From assembly GCA_019915135.1 (NCBI GenBank), contig JAHLMK010000023.1, forward strand, positions 1 through 64,000: a stretch of 64,000 nucleotides of DNA. The letters are read 5' to 3'. Each line of letters begins with the position of its first letter. Position 1 is the stretch's first letter. A program made the translations under genes and the position numbers. Shown piece by piece: positions 1-9,366 of the stretch. Source of the stretch: Strobilurus pachycystidiatus (Eukaryota > Basidiomycota > Agaricomycetes > Agaricales > Physalacriaceae). Under the pieces are notes generated by a model, which made no database searches, had not been told where the DNA came from, and worked only from the letters and a program-made list of their open reading frames with translations.

Positions 1-66
1 AGTTTCATTTCCGCCTTTGCCCCAATTATCTTTCTTCGCCAAACCCCCGTCCGATGGAAAACGAAT

Positions 67-2473
67 ATGCCCAGCCCCTCATCAAGAATGCAAGCTTGCG
101 ATGCAGTACCAGCCGAAGCAATGCTTGTTCCGCCTCCTGCCCTGCAGGTTCAAATCGATGAAAAGTCCCTCGGCGAAGAACACAGTTCACCCACGACCCA
201 AGAGGCTCATGACGACGTGGAATGGACCTTCCCCGATGGCGGACTCAGGGCATGGTCAATAGTTTTCGGCTGCTTCCTGTTTGCTTGCACATGCATGTAT
301 GCTCTTCCTGCCCTGTGAATGACATCTCGTTCATCGTTGTAGTGTTGCCACGAGCCGAGGTCGAGGGACATCGAGGTGATGCCATCAGCAGCTCGACCCA
401 CCTCGATGGCGCTCCTGAGCGTTGTGCCGAGGTGCCGCCCGCTAGCACAGTACGAGGCGCTGGAAGCCTTTCAACTTCAAGCAAGTTTGAGCACTGAATA
501 AATTGGTTTGGAAGCATGCAATATATACACATAATGATACAGACAACTCTGAGTGATTCTACTTCTTTTGGTCTGTAAGTTGGTCTGAATTTTCCAACCT
601 AACCGTAGCTGACTTCTCTCGGAGGACAGAAGCATCAATACCCGTAACTGTACGTGGGTTGTCTGCTGCAAGGCTCTCTTTGGAAGACACCCAAGCTGCA
701 GAGAAATTAAGTCAATGCTCTCGATAAACAGCCTTGAGAATCTGCAAGAGATACTAAGTCCGACACATCGATGGACCTCGAAGCCGAAGCAATTGCCTTA
801 TTTGGCACCTCGATGTACCTCGACCTCGAGGTGACCTCGGCTCGTAGCAACACTACATCGTTGTATCAGGGGATTTGGTTTAGTCTGGGGTGCATTACAA
901 GACTACTACCACACCTACATGTTTCCAGAAACTAGTCTGAGTATCATCAGTCTGGCTGGTGGTCTACAAAACTTTGTGAGTACTCAGGAGGCCAGGAAGT
1001 CGCCACATGAATGACTCACTGTTTCGCAGGTCATGGGGGTCACAGCGTATTTTGCAGGAGGAATTGGTGAACGGTAGTAAGTGGTCTTCGATGTCTAAAT
1101 CCAAGGTCATCATTGACGTTCAATTCTTTCTACAGCGGATATAGGGTGAGACGCCTCCTCAAACTCTAAGCGCACGTCTAAAGTCTACCGACGCGCCATC
1201 ACAGAAAATGATCGCACTCAGTTGCCTCCTTGCCTACCTTTCATTGCTTGGATCCGCCTTCTCCACGAAATTAATCCATGTCTTCCTTACTCAAGGGCTC
1301 TTTCTCGGTTTCTCGCAGGGTCTTGGCATGCCGTTGTACATGTCCCTACCATCCCAGTGGTTCTTCGAAAAGCGTGGCTTCGCGACCGGTATCGCTGTTG
1401 GCGGTTCAGGTTTTGGAGCTGCCATCGGGTCTCTGATCGTTCGTCAATTGTATGTTTCCCGGCGAACGATTGCGAAAAAATCGGCTGACTTTCATGTTCT
1501 CTAGACTGACGAAGATCGGTTTCCGCAACGCGATGTTCGTGTATAGCTCCATGCATGCGTTCGTATGGATTGTCGCACTGCTGTTGATTAAAGAAAGGCG
1601 TTGCCCGCGGCCTGCAGGAGCGCCTCCAAGAAAACAACGCTGGCTACCAGAGCGTATCAATGGCCAGTTTTACAGCGTTGCTGCCTCTATCTGCTTGGGG
1701 CTCTTCGGATATCTAGTGAGTACAGATCTATAGGAGAGATGGTAGCTGATCTTTACATCGCAGTCTCCATTTTATTATAGCACCACCTACGTGAAGCAGT
1801 TCGTGCCGTCCTTGAACCCAGAGTCGCTGCTGGTTGTGGGACCTCTCGTCGTTATGAATTTCTGTGGTGAGCGATGCGCCCTCCCAATATCAGCCCGCAC
1901 TCACCAAACACGTAGCTGGTCTTGGACGCGTAAGCTGACCACCTCATTTTACGCTGACTCTGGCGTTTCATCCTACAAACTAACGCTTGTGATATCATAT
2001 CCCTCAGATATCTGCCGGTACCCTTGCCGACGCCTTCGGTCCCATAAACGTTTTCTTTGCGTCCTTCTTCTTCGGCGGACTGCTCCAAATCGTAGTGTGG
2101 CCTTTCTGCAGAACATACGCAACGATCATGGTGTACTCAGTCATGAACGGGCTGGTCGGCTGTTGGTTCATTAGTTTGATACCGGTTGTATGTGCGGAAT
2201 TGTTCGGGTTGGAGGGATTGTCGACCATCACAGGTTTCATGATACTGATGAACGCGCCTGGACAACTTGCAGGAGGTTCAATATCGGGTATCATATTGAG
2301 TTCCTCAGGTAAACAATGGTGGGCTCTGACTCTGTATTCCGGTGGAGTGATGATCCTCGGCGCGTTTTGCGTTCTTTACGGTGAGCTTGTTTGTCTTGTA
2401 CATTTGGCAAATCGACTTAACAGGATACATAGCTCGATTCTCCAAGGATCGTCGCATTTGGGCTTGTGTTTGA
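67..2473 (+). CDS. MFS transporter, monocarboxylate permease type
   Basis: Twelve-helix major facilitator, probably a proton-coupled monocarboxylate or related permease of the plasma membrane. The cytosolic N-terminus (about 60 residues) is followed by the family signature DGGLRAW at the start of helix 1, then VWGALQDYYHTY, GGIGERYGYR between helices 2 and 3, and AGLGRISAGTLAD near helix 8. Ten exons: 67-296, 870-975, 1030-1076, 1136-1145, 1205-1449, 1505-1715, 1764-1866, 1916-1929, 2008-2380, 2424-2473. They add up to 1389 nt (462 aa), usual for the family, and all junctions keep frame. Exons 4 and 8 are only 10 and 14 nt. Intron 1 is 573 nt because a hAT-like element lies in it; all other introns are about 50-90 nt. 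The ATG at 67 is the one in frame with the signature; the ATG at 88 is an alternative. The substrate cannot be read from sequence. Confidence 0.9.
340..855. mobile_element. Non-autonomous hAT-like element (MITE) in intron 1 of the MFS gene
   Basis: The 516-bp element has 23-bp terminal inverted repeats (340-362 and 833-855) that match at 22 of 23 positions, consensus TAGTGTTGCYACGAGCCGAG plus GTC. It is flanked by a perfect 8-bp target duplication, CATCGTTG, at 332-339 and 856-863. An 8-bp duplication with TAGTG/CACTA termini is typical of hAT transposons. Next to both ends are clusters of short subterminal motifs (ATCGAGGT, CCTCGA, CCGAGGT), as expected for transposase binding. There is no transposase reading frame, so it must have been mobilised in trans. 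Removing the element and one target copy restores a 49-bp intron with GT, AG and a branch-like GTGAATGAC. Confidence 0.9.
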
Positions 2474-2642
2474 ACTTTGGGTAGAATAGACGCCGCCAGT
2501 ACGGTATTTAGAACAACATAGATTTCCTTTTCTCTATCGGTCGCGATTTGAAGACTGAGGAAAGCATGCTAAGCGGTAGGAAGGACTGTCTTAGATGAAT
2601 ACTAAGGGCAGAATAGCGTTTAGTAATAATGTCATACCTGTG

Positions 2643-3116
2643 TTACGACTTGTTCTGCTCGTCACCATACAAAAGCTTTCGTCCCCAATCCTCCAAACGT
2701 CTATCGGAGGTCCTCACCCAATGGTACACCGCGTCGACCTGACTGTTCCACTTCTCGTGCATCAACGAGGCGAATGGTTTGTTGGCAATTCGGGACGCGG
2801 CGGAAGGAGGCGCCGGCACAAACATCGGGGTGTCAACTAACCGCACGCTGAGAAGGTGCAGACTAGACAAATCTGAGAATCATTGATGGGTAGATGTAAC
2901 GAGTTGTACGAACTCCTTGCGATGCTGCTCAGTTCTAGGCAAAGGGTGAGGAATGTGTCGAATACAACTTCGACGTTTGATCAGACCTTGCTTGTATTAG
3001 ATTCGAGAAACCGTAGTAGACCTGAACGAAATGAGAAAGAGTTGACTCATGCGAGAGAAGATAATTACCCCGCCGGCCACTAAAGCCCCGGAGATGGGTC
3101 CAACGAGAATCGACAT
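2643..3116 (-). CDS. MIC12: MICOS complex subunit MIC12-like (Aim5 family)
   Basis: Small inner-membrane protein of the MICOS complex, which shapes cristae junctions in mitochondria. Four exons (3116-3069, 3021-2987, 2934-2914, 2862-2643; 324 nt, 107 aa). The N-terminus MSILVGPISGALVAGG runs into VYYGFSNLIQ, the single membrane segment expected for this family. Then come RTEQHRKDLHLLS and the C-terminal block VPAPPSAASRIANKPF and WGRKLLYGDE. Exon 3 is only 21 nt. Its donor was chosen because it alone joins GA to T and gives the continuous helix HRKDLHLLSVRLVD. The gene faces away from NOP10 with 115 bp between the two start codons, so the promoter is shared. Family recognition is from memory of basidiomycete homologues; the protein is poorly conserved. 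Confidence 0.75.
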
Positions 3117-3231
3117 GACGGGAGAGGGAGAGGTGTAATATCGGATCGTCGGACCGAGACTTTGATGCCGCTCAGACTCGGCTTTTGCCGAGCCATTTTT
3201 TGCTTCCAACAGCCATCTCATTAAAACCAAG

Positions 3232-3530
3232 ATGCATTTGATGTACACCCTCGACGACAATGGCAACCGGGTCTACACGCTGAAGGTGCGATATCTTCAC
3301 TCTCCTCTGCTTTTCTAATATCACTCTCTTCGATAGAAAATAACAGACGAAGGCAAAGTGACCAAGTCTGCGCACCCTGGTACACATCTCAACGCTCCCA
3401 CCGGCCGCTCGGTCGCTGACAGGTGTTCTTAGCGCGGTTTTCACCCGACGACAAGTTCTCCAGACACCGTGTCACGATCAAAAAGCGCTATAATGTCTTG
3501 TTGACGCAGTTACCCGCTAAACCCATGTAA
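3232..3530 (+). CDS. NOP10: H/ACA ribonucleoprotein subunit NOP10
   Basis: Core protein of H/ACA snoRNPs, needed for rRNA pseudouridylation and pre-rRNA processing in the nucleolus. Three exons (3232-3285, 3337-3379, 3433-3530) give 64 residues, the normal NOP10 size. The whole length is family-like: MHLMYTLD start, then [27 protein letters not shown] and a C-terminal QLPAKPM. Translation shows no interruption once both introns are removed. It is divergent to MIC12 from a 115-bp spacer. Confidence 0.97.
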
Positions 3531-4341
3531 ACCTGCGTCGGCCTCTCGTAGGACATCCGATCCAGCTTGGTCTCTCTCTTTTGAGGAGCGCCCTGATCCA
3601 GTTGTTGTCGAAGGATGTTGGTCAAACCGATGGTTGTATAAGAGCGGGACTACACATAGTGCCGACAGTGGGCCATTGCATCTCTCGTATTTTGAATACG
3701 ATCTTCCTTGCAACTCTGGACCTCTGCGTGACTAAAGAGACTGGCTAATAGCTCCAGTACGGCATCACAGGAAACCCCAAACGTCTCCCGATTGCTGGAC
3801 CTCTTTTTTTCGCCATGTCCCCGCCCTCGCCCTCCAGATGATTGTCTCACATCCATGACTGCTTCGTCATCTTTGCAAAACTCACTGCGCAGCGCTCAAC
3901 AATCTCGCCATCCTCTGGTTTCTCACCCAGGGTTTCCACGCTTCAAGCAGGCCGATTGCATCTTGCTCATGGGAACGCCACACGGACCATCGAAGCTTTA
4001 GCGACGGCGATCACCCCGATTCAAGCTTATCAGCTAACCTGAAAGCACGACACATCAAACAACTCTCCCTACATGGTGCTGGGCTTGTCACACCATCTAT
4101 GGGCTTATGAGGCATTCGATAGCATTCGACTCATGCTCATTAACTACGGCATCACTCTCTGATATTGCTTATCTTCTCAAGCGTTGGCCCAAATGCGTCT
4201 TCAAATTTTCAATGAGGTGGAGCAGCGTTGTCTTCGTTCCCAACCATCAATGATGTTACGCGAAACAAGGACGCGTCCATATTCGGAAGCTGCTTTGTAC
4301 TCCTCTTCACCGAGTCGGTTATCACGCAGTGCTTAAAATGC
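3531..4341. other. Gene-free stretch, no supported feature
   Basis: Short open frames occur on both strands (for example 3842-4042 on +), but none has a recognisable domain, plausible splice partners or a convincing start. The stretch could contain a decayed gene; I cannot name it. Confidence 0.4.
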
Positions 4342-4353
4342 TTAAAATACAGG
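4342..4353 (+). promoter_or_regulatory. Core promoter element shared with the second peptide gene
   Basis: The 12-mer TTAAAATACAGG stands 66 bp before the ATG of the peptide gene at 4420. The same 12 bases lie upstream of the homologous gene on the minus strand (11434-11423). An imperfect second copy of the AT core (TTAAAATG) is just upstream at 4333. It is probably the TATA-like element of these genes; this is inference from position and conservation. Confidence 0.5.
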
Positions 4354-4419
4354 TGGAAGGGGAAGAGCATCTCACTACACAGTTCTAGCTGTCTCTTCGT
4401 ATCACACCATCCATCTACG

Positions 4420-4662
4420 ATGCAATTCAGTTGCTACTTCCTTGTCCTCGCTGCGCGTGAGTACCCCGCCGCTTACACCATATCTTGTCTAATCCCTTTG
4501 CCAGTGACTGTCGCAATGGTCAACTCTACACCTGTACCATCTGTTGTCGATGATGTTGCTGTGAGGACGCGCCTTTTCGCTGTCTACGAGTTGATGCTGA
4601 TGCTCCGCGTCTAGGAGCGCTCAGGATGTGGCACTGGCTGTCTCAGAGACGTCGAGGAGTAA
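4420..4662 (+). CDS. Small secreted peptide precursor 1 (SGC/GC family)
   Basis: Unrecognised 46-aa precursor. Exons 4420-4456, 4505-4560 and 4615-4662 (37, 56 and 48 nt). The first 19-20 residues (MQFSCYFLVLAALTVAMVNS) are a typical signal peptide. A short pro-like stretch follows, TPVPSVVDDVA, then the tail ERSGCGTGCLRDVEE with two cysteines, encoded exactly by exon 3. Two relatives lie in this window (11059-11331 and 14836-15132), with the same exon-1 length, the same intron phases, a signal-peptide start MQ(F/C) and the S-G-C...G-C core. There are no repeated cores, no CaaX box and no clear KR site, so it is neither a known ustiloxin-type precursor nor a mating pheromone. The role is unknown. 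Confidence 0.7.
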
Positions 4663-5029
4663 CCGGTCAGTCACTTCCTCGTCTAGCCAATAACACGTTC
4701 TCACTCTACTCTCAGGCTTAACCCGTTGAATATGGATCATATCACCCTCCTAGGCTCTTGCGCCTCCACTCTCTGGCCGACATTGGCACCCGCCCTACAT
4801 CATTCATACCCTATTGTTATGTCCACCAGTTGCTTGGTCGGAATCACGCGTTGTATCTCTATCTTCACTGTTGGCATTCGTTCATTTTCCAGCTAGTACT
4901 GTATCGTGTTACTTGTCCGTTACTTATTTTCGTCGTTCTGGAATTGTATCTGCATAACAGCTTCGTCTTGTGTCTGATCTCAAATTGGCTGAGCAAAAAA
5001 AGCAGTACAGCAGCTTACTTCTTTACAGT
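4663..5029. other. Convergent 3' spacer, nothing recognised
   Basis: AT-richer sequence between the 3' end of peptide gene 1 and the 3' end of the first dipeptidase gene. No coding or RNA feature seen. Confidence 0.5.
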
Positions 5030-6763
5030 TCATTTCCTGCCGGCGATAGCGCCGAGCTCGTACAAGTAAGTTCCAAAAAGCTTGGACTGCAAACAACTCA
5101 GAAGCGGCCAAAACACATATGGGACAGCGACTTACGCCTTCGATGAAGTTGGAACGGTCAAGCTTCTCGTTGATCGAGCTGACAAAAACTCTTGTTGAGG
5201 CTTCTCATCGCAAAAAATCGAATGAACATACTGAGCGCCGTCATCGCCTCTGCCCATTGGCAGGAGCAAGACATTTACACCGAGGACCCCCGCAAACGTC
5301 AAGGTCACAGGAATGGAACCGCCCTCGCGCGTCATGTTCGGCTCGACCTTGTAGATCTGGCGGGTAGCTTCCTTTGCGGCCTCGAAATTCCAGTGGTTCA
5401 TGTCCGCCAGCCATGGCCGTGCGCCGTTTTGCTGCTCAACATGCATGGTGTTCTTACTCCCCCATTTGGCAAATTCTGCATTCAGATAAGACACTACAAG
5501 GGGCGTGACATTCTCTGGCGTCTGGGGAGGAACAAGACTGTGGAAGTATGTCATGACGCGGTGGCGTGATAGCAGTTAGGACATACCGGATACTAAATTT
5601 GCCTGAAACGTTTCCGGGAATGACAGTCTGCGACAAACCGCCTTCGATATTGTGAAGCGAGAGACTTGGAGAACGCATACGGCCCATGAGGACATCAATC
5701 TTGTTGTCGGAAAGCGCGACCTTGCCACCTGCCGCAGCTTCAATATCTTCGATCGAGTAGTCGAGCCTTTCATATACAGCGCGCTCGTCGTCGAGGGCAG
5801 GAGGAACCATTTCGTCAACGCCTGGAATAAGAATGTTTCCCTTGCTGTCGACGAGCTTGGACATGAGCATAACAAGGTCGGTCATGGGCTCGTGGACGGT
5901 GCGACCGAAAGCGCCTGAGTGAAGATCCCAGCCTGGCCCGGTGACATTGATCTTGTAGAAGGCGATTCCGCGCAAGCCATAAGTGAGAGCTGGGGTACGC
6001 GTGTTGAGCCAATAGTTGTCGGACTAAGGGAGGCTTTAGCATCCGAATCAGCGATCAAGATACTTCTTGGACTGACAATGCAAACACAATCAACGTCCTC
6101 AAACCAGCCGCCCTTCTTGGCCTCCCTCTCGACAAGTTTGTCAAGTCCTTGACTGCCGCTCTCTTCCATACCTTCAAAGCAGAACTTGATGTTAACCGGC
6201 AGCTCCTTTTTGTTCTCGAAGTGCCATTGAAGCACATTCAGCCAGCCAAGAATGGGACCTTTATCATCGGTAGATCCACGTCCGAACAGTTGTCCGTTGG
6301 GGCTGACAGTGAGCTTGAACGGCTCGGTTGCCCATCCATCAGATAAGTTGGCCTAAATCAGTGCTCAGCATGACGTCGAGGATGGCGTTCTGCACACACT
6401 GGTTGCACATCGAAATGGCCGTAGATGAGTACGGTCTTCTTGGCCGGATCATTGCCCGTCCTGCCCAGGATGGCGGGCGGTAGCGGGAGATCCTGCCCTT
6501 CCATGACGTGCCGTCCGAGGTCAATAAGCTGGGTCTCCACTCCGTAGGACTTGAGTTGGGCATTGAGCCAGTCGGCCATCTTGAAGACATCATCGCGATG
6601 CTTGCCATCTCCGCTCACGCTACATTCGACGGTGTTCATTGCGAGGTCGAGCCGAGTACGAGACGGACACGAACCTGGGAATCGCGACGGCCGCCGCAAG
6701 GCGCTCAATCAACGCCTCAGCGTTGTCGTCGAGGAATTGCAGGAACTGGCGAGGAGCAGGCAT
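5030..6763 (-). CDS. DUG1: Cys-Gly metallodipeptidase, M20 family, copy A
   Basis: Zn-dependent cytosolic dipeptidase of the CNDP/DUG1 type, which splits Cys-Gly in glutathione turnover. Seven exons (6763-6675, 6619-6400, 6352-6077, 6023-5587, 5537-5232, 5178-5136, 5086-5030) give 475 aa. Metal and catalytic motifs are intact: YGHFDVQP, STDDKGP, EGMEESGS, SDNYWL and, across an intron, DDGAHS. The exon-2 acceptor at 6620 was chosen because it gives AIPSVSGDG, the family consensus. Compared with copy B (7451-9196) it lacks four residues in the loop before TVIP (IEGGLSQTVIP instead of IEGAFYGAGAKTVIP) and has HSINEKLD instead of HSTNEKLD. It is the more derived copy. It may still be active. Confidence 0.92.
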
Positions 6764-6967
6764 GATGGCGAACGAATGACGGAAATAAATGGCCGTCGTG
6801 CGTGGGCCGTGTTATGTGCCTCTGCAGCACCAATCCTAGCCAGGTAACCTGACCTACCGTGACTGTACGAGCAAGCCGATACAGTTAGGCCTTCTTTTCC
6901 CTTCTCCGAACCATCACGCGCGTTTCGTCCCTTTTGGTTCAAGTGAAGGACAATATTCCCCGCAAAG

Positions 6968-7084
6968 ATGGCTCTTGATATATCCCACTTGTACCTCTCC
7001 ACTTCACATTGGTGTCCTTTCTAGCAGGCGCTCAAGGGATCTCCAATAACTCGAACATACTTGCTGCGGAACTCGTTATGCCGA
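6968..7084 (+). pseudogene. Truncated 5' end of the antiporter gene (duplication relic)
   Basis: The ATGGCTCTT start and following sequence align with the first 120 bp or so of the intact antiporter gene at 9367, including GATATA-CCC, GTCCTT, CAAG-GATC and TTGC-GCGGA blocks. About 15 bp after the ninth base are missing and further small indels break the frame. It sits in the same divergent position to dipeptidase copy A as the real antiporter does to copy B. It is what remains after the duplication ended inside the antiporter gene. Confidence 0.75.
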
Positions 7085-7279
7085 GATATCGCTGCCAGCA
7101 TCACGGAAGGAAGAAAGGAAGTGTGTTTGACGCCGACGGTCCCATCACGTATGACCAAGTGCAGTCCTTGTTTCCTTCATCGAGCTCCTCAGCATCGCTT
7201 TCGTGGCATTCCTCTCCCAGTATCATATCGTGTTAACTTACTTACCGACCTGTCATCTATCTGTCTCGCATTGAAAGTC

Positions 7280-7347
7280 ACGCTGCTGGTCCTGGGGAAT
7301 GCCCTCCTTGTCATGAATCTTAGCCTTCACACCGTCGATCGTGTCAT
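7280..7347 (-). pseudogene. Ubiquitin exon relic
   Basis: After an AG at 7349-7348, the minus strand encodes DTIDGVKAKIHDKEGIPQ then DQQR. This matches ubiquitin residues 21-42 at 19 of 22 positions (changes: Asn to Gly, Gln to His, Pro to Gln). Homology stops right after QQR, and there is no MQIFVKTL start upstream and no C-terminal Gly-Gly. It is a solo exon fragment, probably from a polyubiquitin or ubiquitin-fusion gene, lying in the junction between the two dipeptidase copies. Confidence 0.8.
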
Positions 7348-7450
7348 CTGCGTATCAGCGTCGTTTCAAGTCGTCCAATTCCAAGTCGGCTCAAGCAATG
7401 ATTGACAATGGTTAGTACACATACATTACAACAGTTCACGTCTTTACAGT

Positions 7451-9196
7451 TTACTTCTTGCCGGCGATAGCGCCGAGCTCGTACAAGTAGGACCCAAGGA
7501 GTTTGGACTGAAAGGAGTTTAGGTAGCCGGTCGCAACACAGAAGGGACAGCGACTTACGCCTTCGATGAAGTTGGAGCGGTCGAGCTTTTCGTTGGTCGA
7601 GCTGAAGAGAGTTATGCTTCAATCACGTCAGAGATACTGGAGAACATACTGAGCGCCGTCATCGCCTCTACCCATCGGTAGGAGCACAACATTCACACCG
7701 ATGGCTTCCGCAAAGGTCAAAGTCACAGGAATTGAACCGCCCTCGCGCGTCATGTCGGGCTCGACCTTGTAGATCTGGCGGGTAGCCTCCTTTGCGGCCT
7801 CGAAGTTCCAGTGGTTCATGTCCGCCAGCCATGGCCGTCCACCGTGCAGTTCCTCGACGAACAAGGTGTTCTTGCTGCCCAACTTGGCGAATTCTGCATT
7901 CAGATAGGACTCTACGAGGGGCTTGACGTTCTCCGGTGTCTGAGGTGGGACGAGACTAGGGAGCTAAGTCAGGACGTGCTTATAGTGTTGCACAGTGGTG
8001 ACACATACCGGATACTGAATTTGCCTGCAACCTTTGCAGGGATGACAGTCTTCGCTCCTGCACCATAGAAAGCACCCTCGATACCGTGAAGTGACAAACT
8101 TGGGGAGCGCATACGGCCCATGAGGACATCAATCTTGTTGTCAGAAAGCGCGATCTTGCCACCTGCCGCAGCTTCAATATCTTCAATCGCGTAGTCGAGC
8201 CTTTCATAGACAGCGCGCTCGTCAGCGAGGGCAGCAGCGACCATATCGTCAACACCAGGAATAAGGATGTTTCCCTTGGTGTCGACAAGCTTGGACATGA
8301 GCATAACAAGGTCCGTCATGGGTTCGTGGATAGTGCGGCCAAAGACACCGGAGTGAAGGTCCCAACCTGGCCCGGTGACATTGATCTTGTAGTAGGTGAT
8401 TCCGCGTAATCCATACGTGAGAACTGGGGTACGCGTGTTGAGCCAGTAGTTGTCGGACTAAGGGGGGCTTTAGCATCGAAGTGAGCAGTCAAGACACGCT
8501 TTGAACTGACAATGCAGACACAGTCAACGTCCTCAAACCAGCCACCCGTCTTGGCCTCCTTCTCGACGAGTTCGTCGAGTCCTTCACTGCCGCTCTCTTC
8601 CATACCTTCGAAGCAGAACTTGATGTTGACCGGCAGCTCTTTCTTGTTCTCAGAGTGCCATTGAAGCACATTCAGCCAGCCAAGAATGGGACCCTTGTCA
8701 TCGGTAGACCCACGTCCAAACAGTTGTCCGTTTGGGCTGACAGTGAGCTTGAATGGCTCAGTCGCCCATCCATCAGAGAAATTAGCCTGGTACAAGGTTA
8801 GATCGTTGCCTACAGTGTCGCTCAACACGCACCGGTTGAACGTCGAAGTGGCCGTAGATGAGCACGGTCTTCTTCGCCGGATCATTGCCGATCTTGCCCA
8901 GGATGGCGGGCGGTAGTGGGAGGTCCTCACCGTCCATGACGTGCCGCCCGAGATCTCTGAGCTGGGTCTCGACGCCGTACGACTTGAGCTGGGCGTTGAG
9001 CCAGTCGGCCATTTTGAAGACATCATCACGATGCTTGCCATCACCGCTCACGCTGCATTCGACACTGTTCTCAGCGGGGCTGGGCCAAGTACGGTACGGA
9101 TACGCACCTGGGAATCGCAACGGCCTCAGCGAGGCGCTCAATGAAGGCCTCAGCGTTGTCGTCGATGAACTGCAGGAATTGCGGGGGAGCAGGCAT
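7451..9196 (-). CDS. DUG1: Cys-Gly metallodipeptidase, M20 family, copy B
   Basis: Same family and exon plan as copy A, about 479 aa. All motifs are canonical: AIPSVSGDG, YGHFDVQP, STDDKGP, EGMEESGS, SDNYWLNTRTP, IEGAFYGAGAKTVIP, LPMGRGDDGAHS and NEKLDRSNFIEG, ending in YELGAIAGKK. The full loop and consensus residues make it the likely ancestral, functional copy. Exon 1 starts at 9196 (MPAPPQFLQFID) and the second exon enters after AATGCAG at about 9052. It shares a 170-bp spacer with the divergent antiporter at 9367. Probable role: hydrolysis of Cys-Gly and other dipeptides in glutathione breakdown. Confidence 0.94.
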
Positions 9197-9366
9197 GATG
9201 GCGAATGAGATAACCGGAAGTGAATTGCCGGAGTCATGCGTGTTGGCCGTTTTAGCTCTGCACCACCACCTGCTCTGAACCTTCTTCGCCCTTTTAGCAC
9301 ATATTCGCGCGTGTTTCGTCCATTTCTAGTTCATGGCGTCTTTGAAGGCCGAATTCTCCAGCAAGA
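9197..9366. promoter_or_regulatory. Bidirectional promoter of dipeptidase B and antiporter
   Basis: Only 170 bp separate the two divergent start codons, so transcription of both genes must start from this spacer. A diverged copy of it lies at about 6764-6967 upstream of dipeptidase A, with conserved blocks around CGCG-GTTTCGTCC and GAAGG. No TATA box is obvious. Confidence 0.6.

Larger units (their letters stand above)
5018..7084. repeat. Tandem duplication unit, derived copy
   Basis: First copy of a roughly 2-kb direct repeat (second copy about 7439-9488). Homology starts just beyond the dipeptidase stop codon (shared CTTTACAGTT), covers all exons and introns of the dipeptidase and the upstream spacer, and runs into the first part of the divergent antiporter frame, where it fades near 7084. 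In this copy the antiporter part is broken. Confidence 0.8.

Noticed and set aside
222..532. Open frames of 90-95 codons on both strands across 222-532
   Set aside because: They run through the hAT-like element and intron 1; the true exon ends at 296. No domain.
3842..4042. Plus-strand frame of 66 codons, looked like a decayed F-box or similar gene
   Set aside because: No recognisable motif, no splice partners; cannot be told from chance.
6606..6640. Apparent loss of the splice acceptor in dipeptidase copy A compared with copy B (ACACC against AACAG)
   Set aside because: The real acceptor in both copies is a few bases further on, before CGTGAGCGG, and gives the family motif AIPSVSGDG. Nothing is lost.
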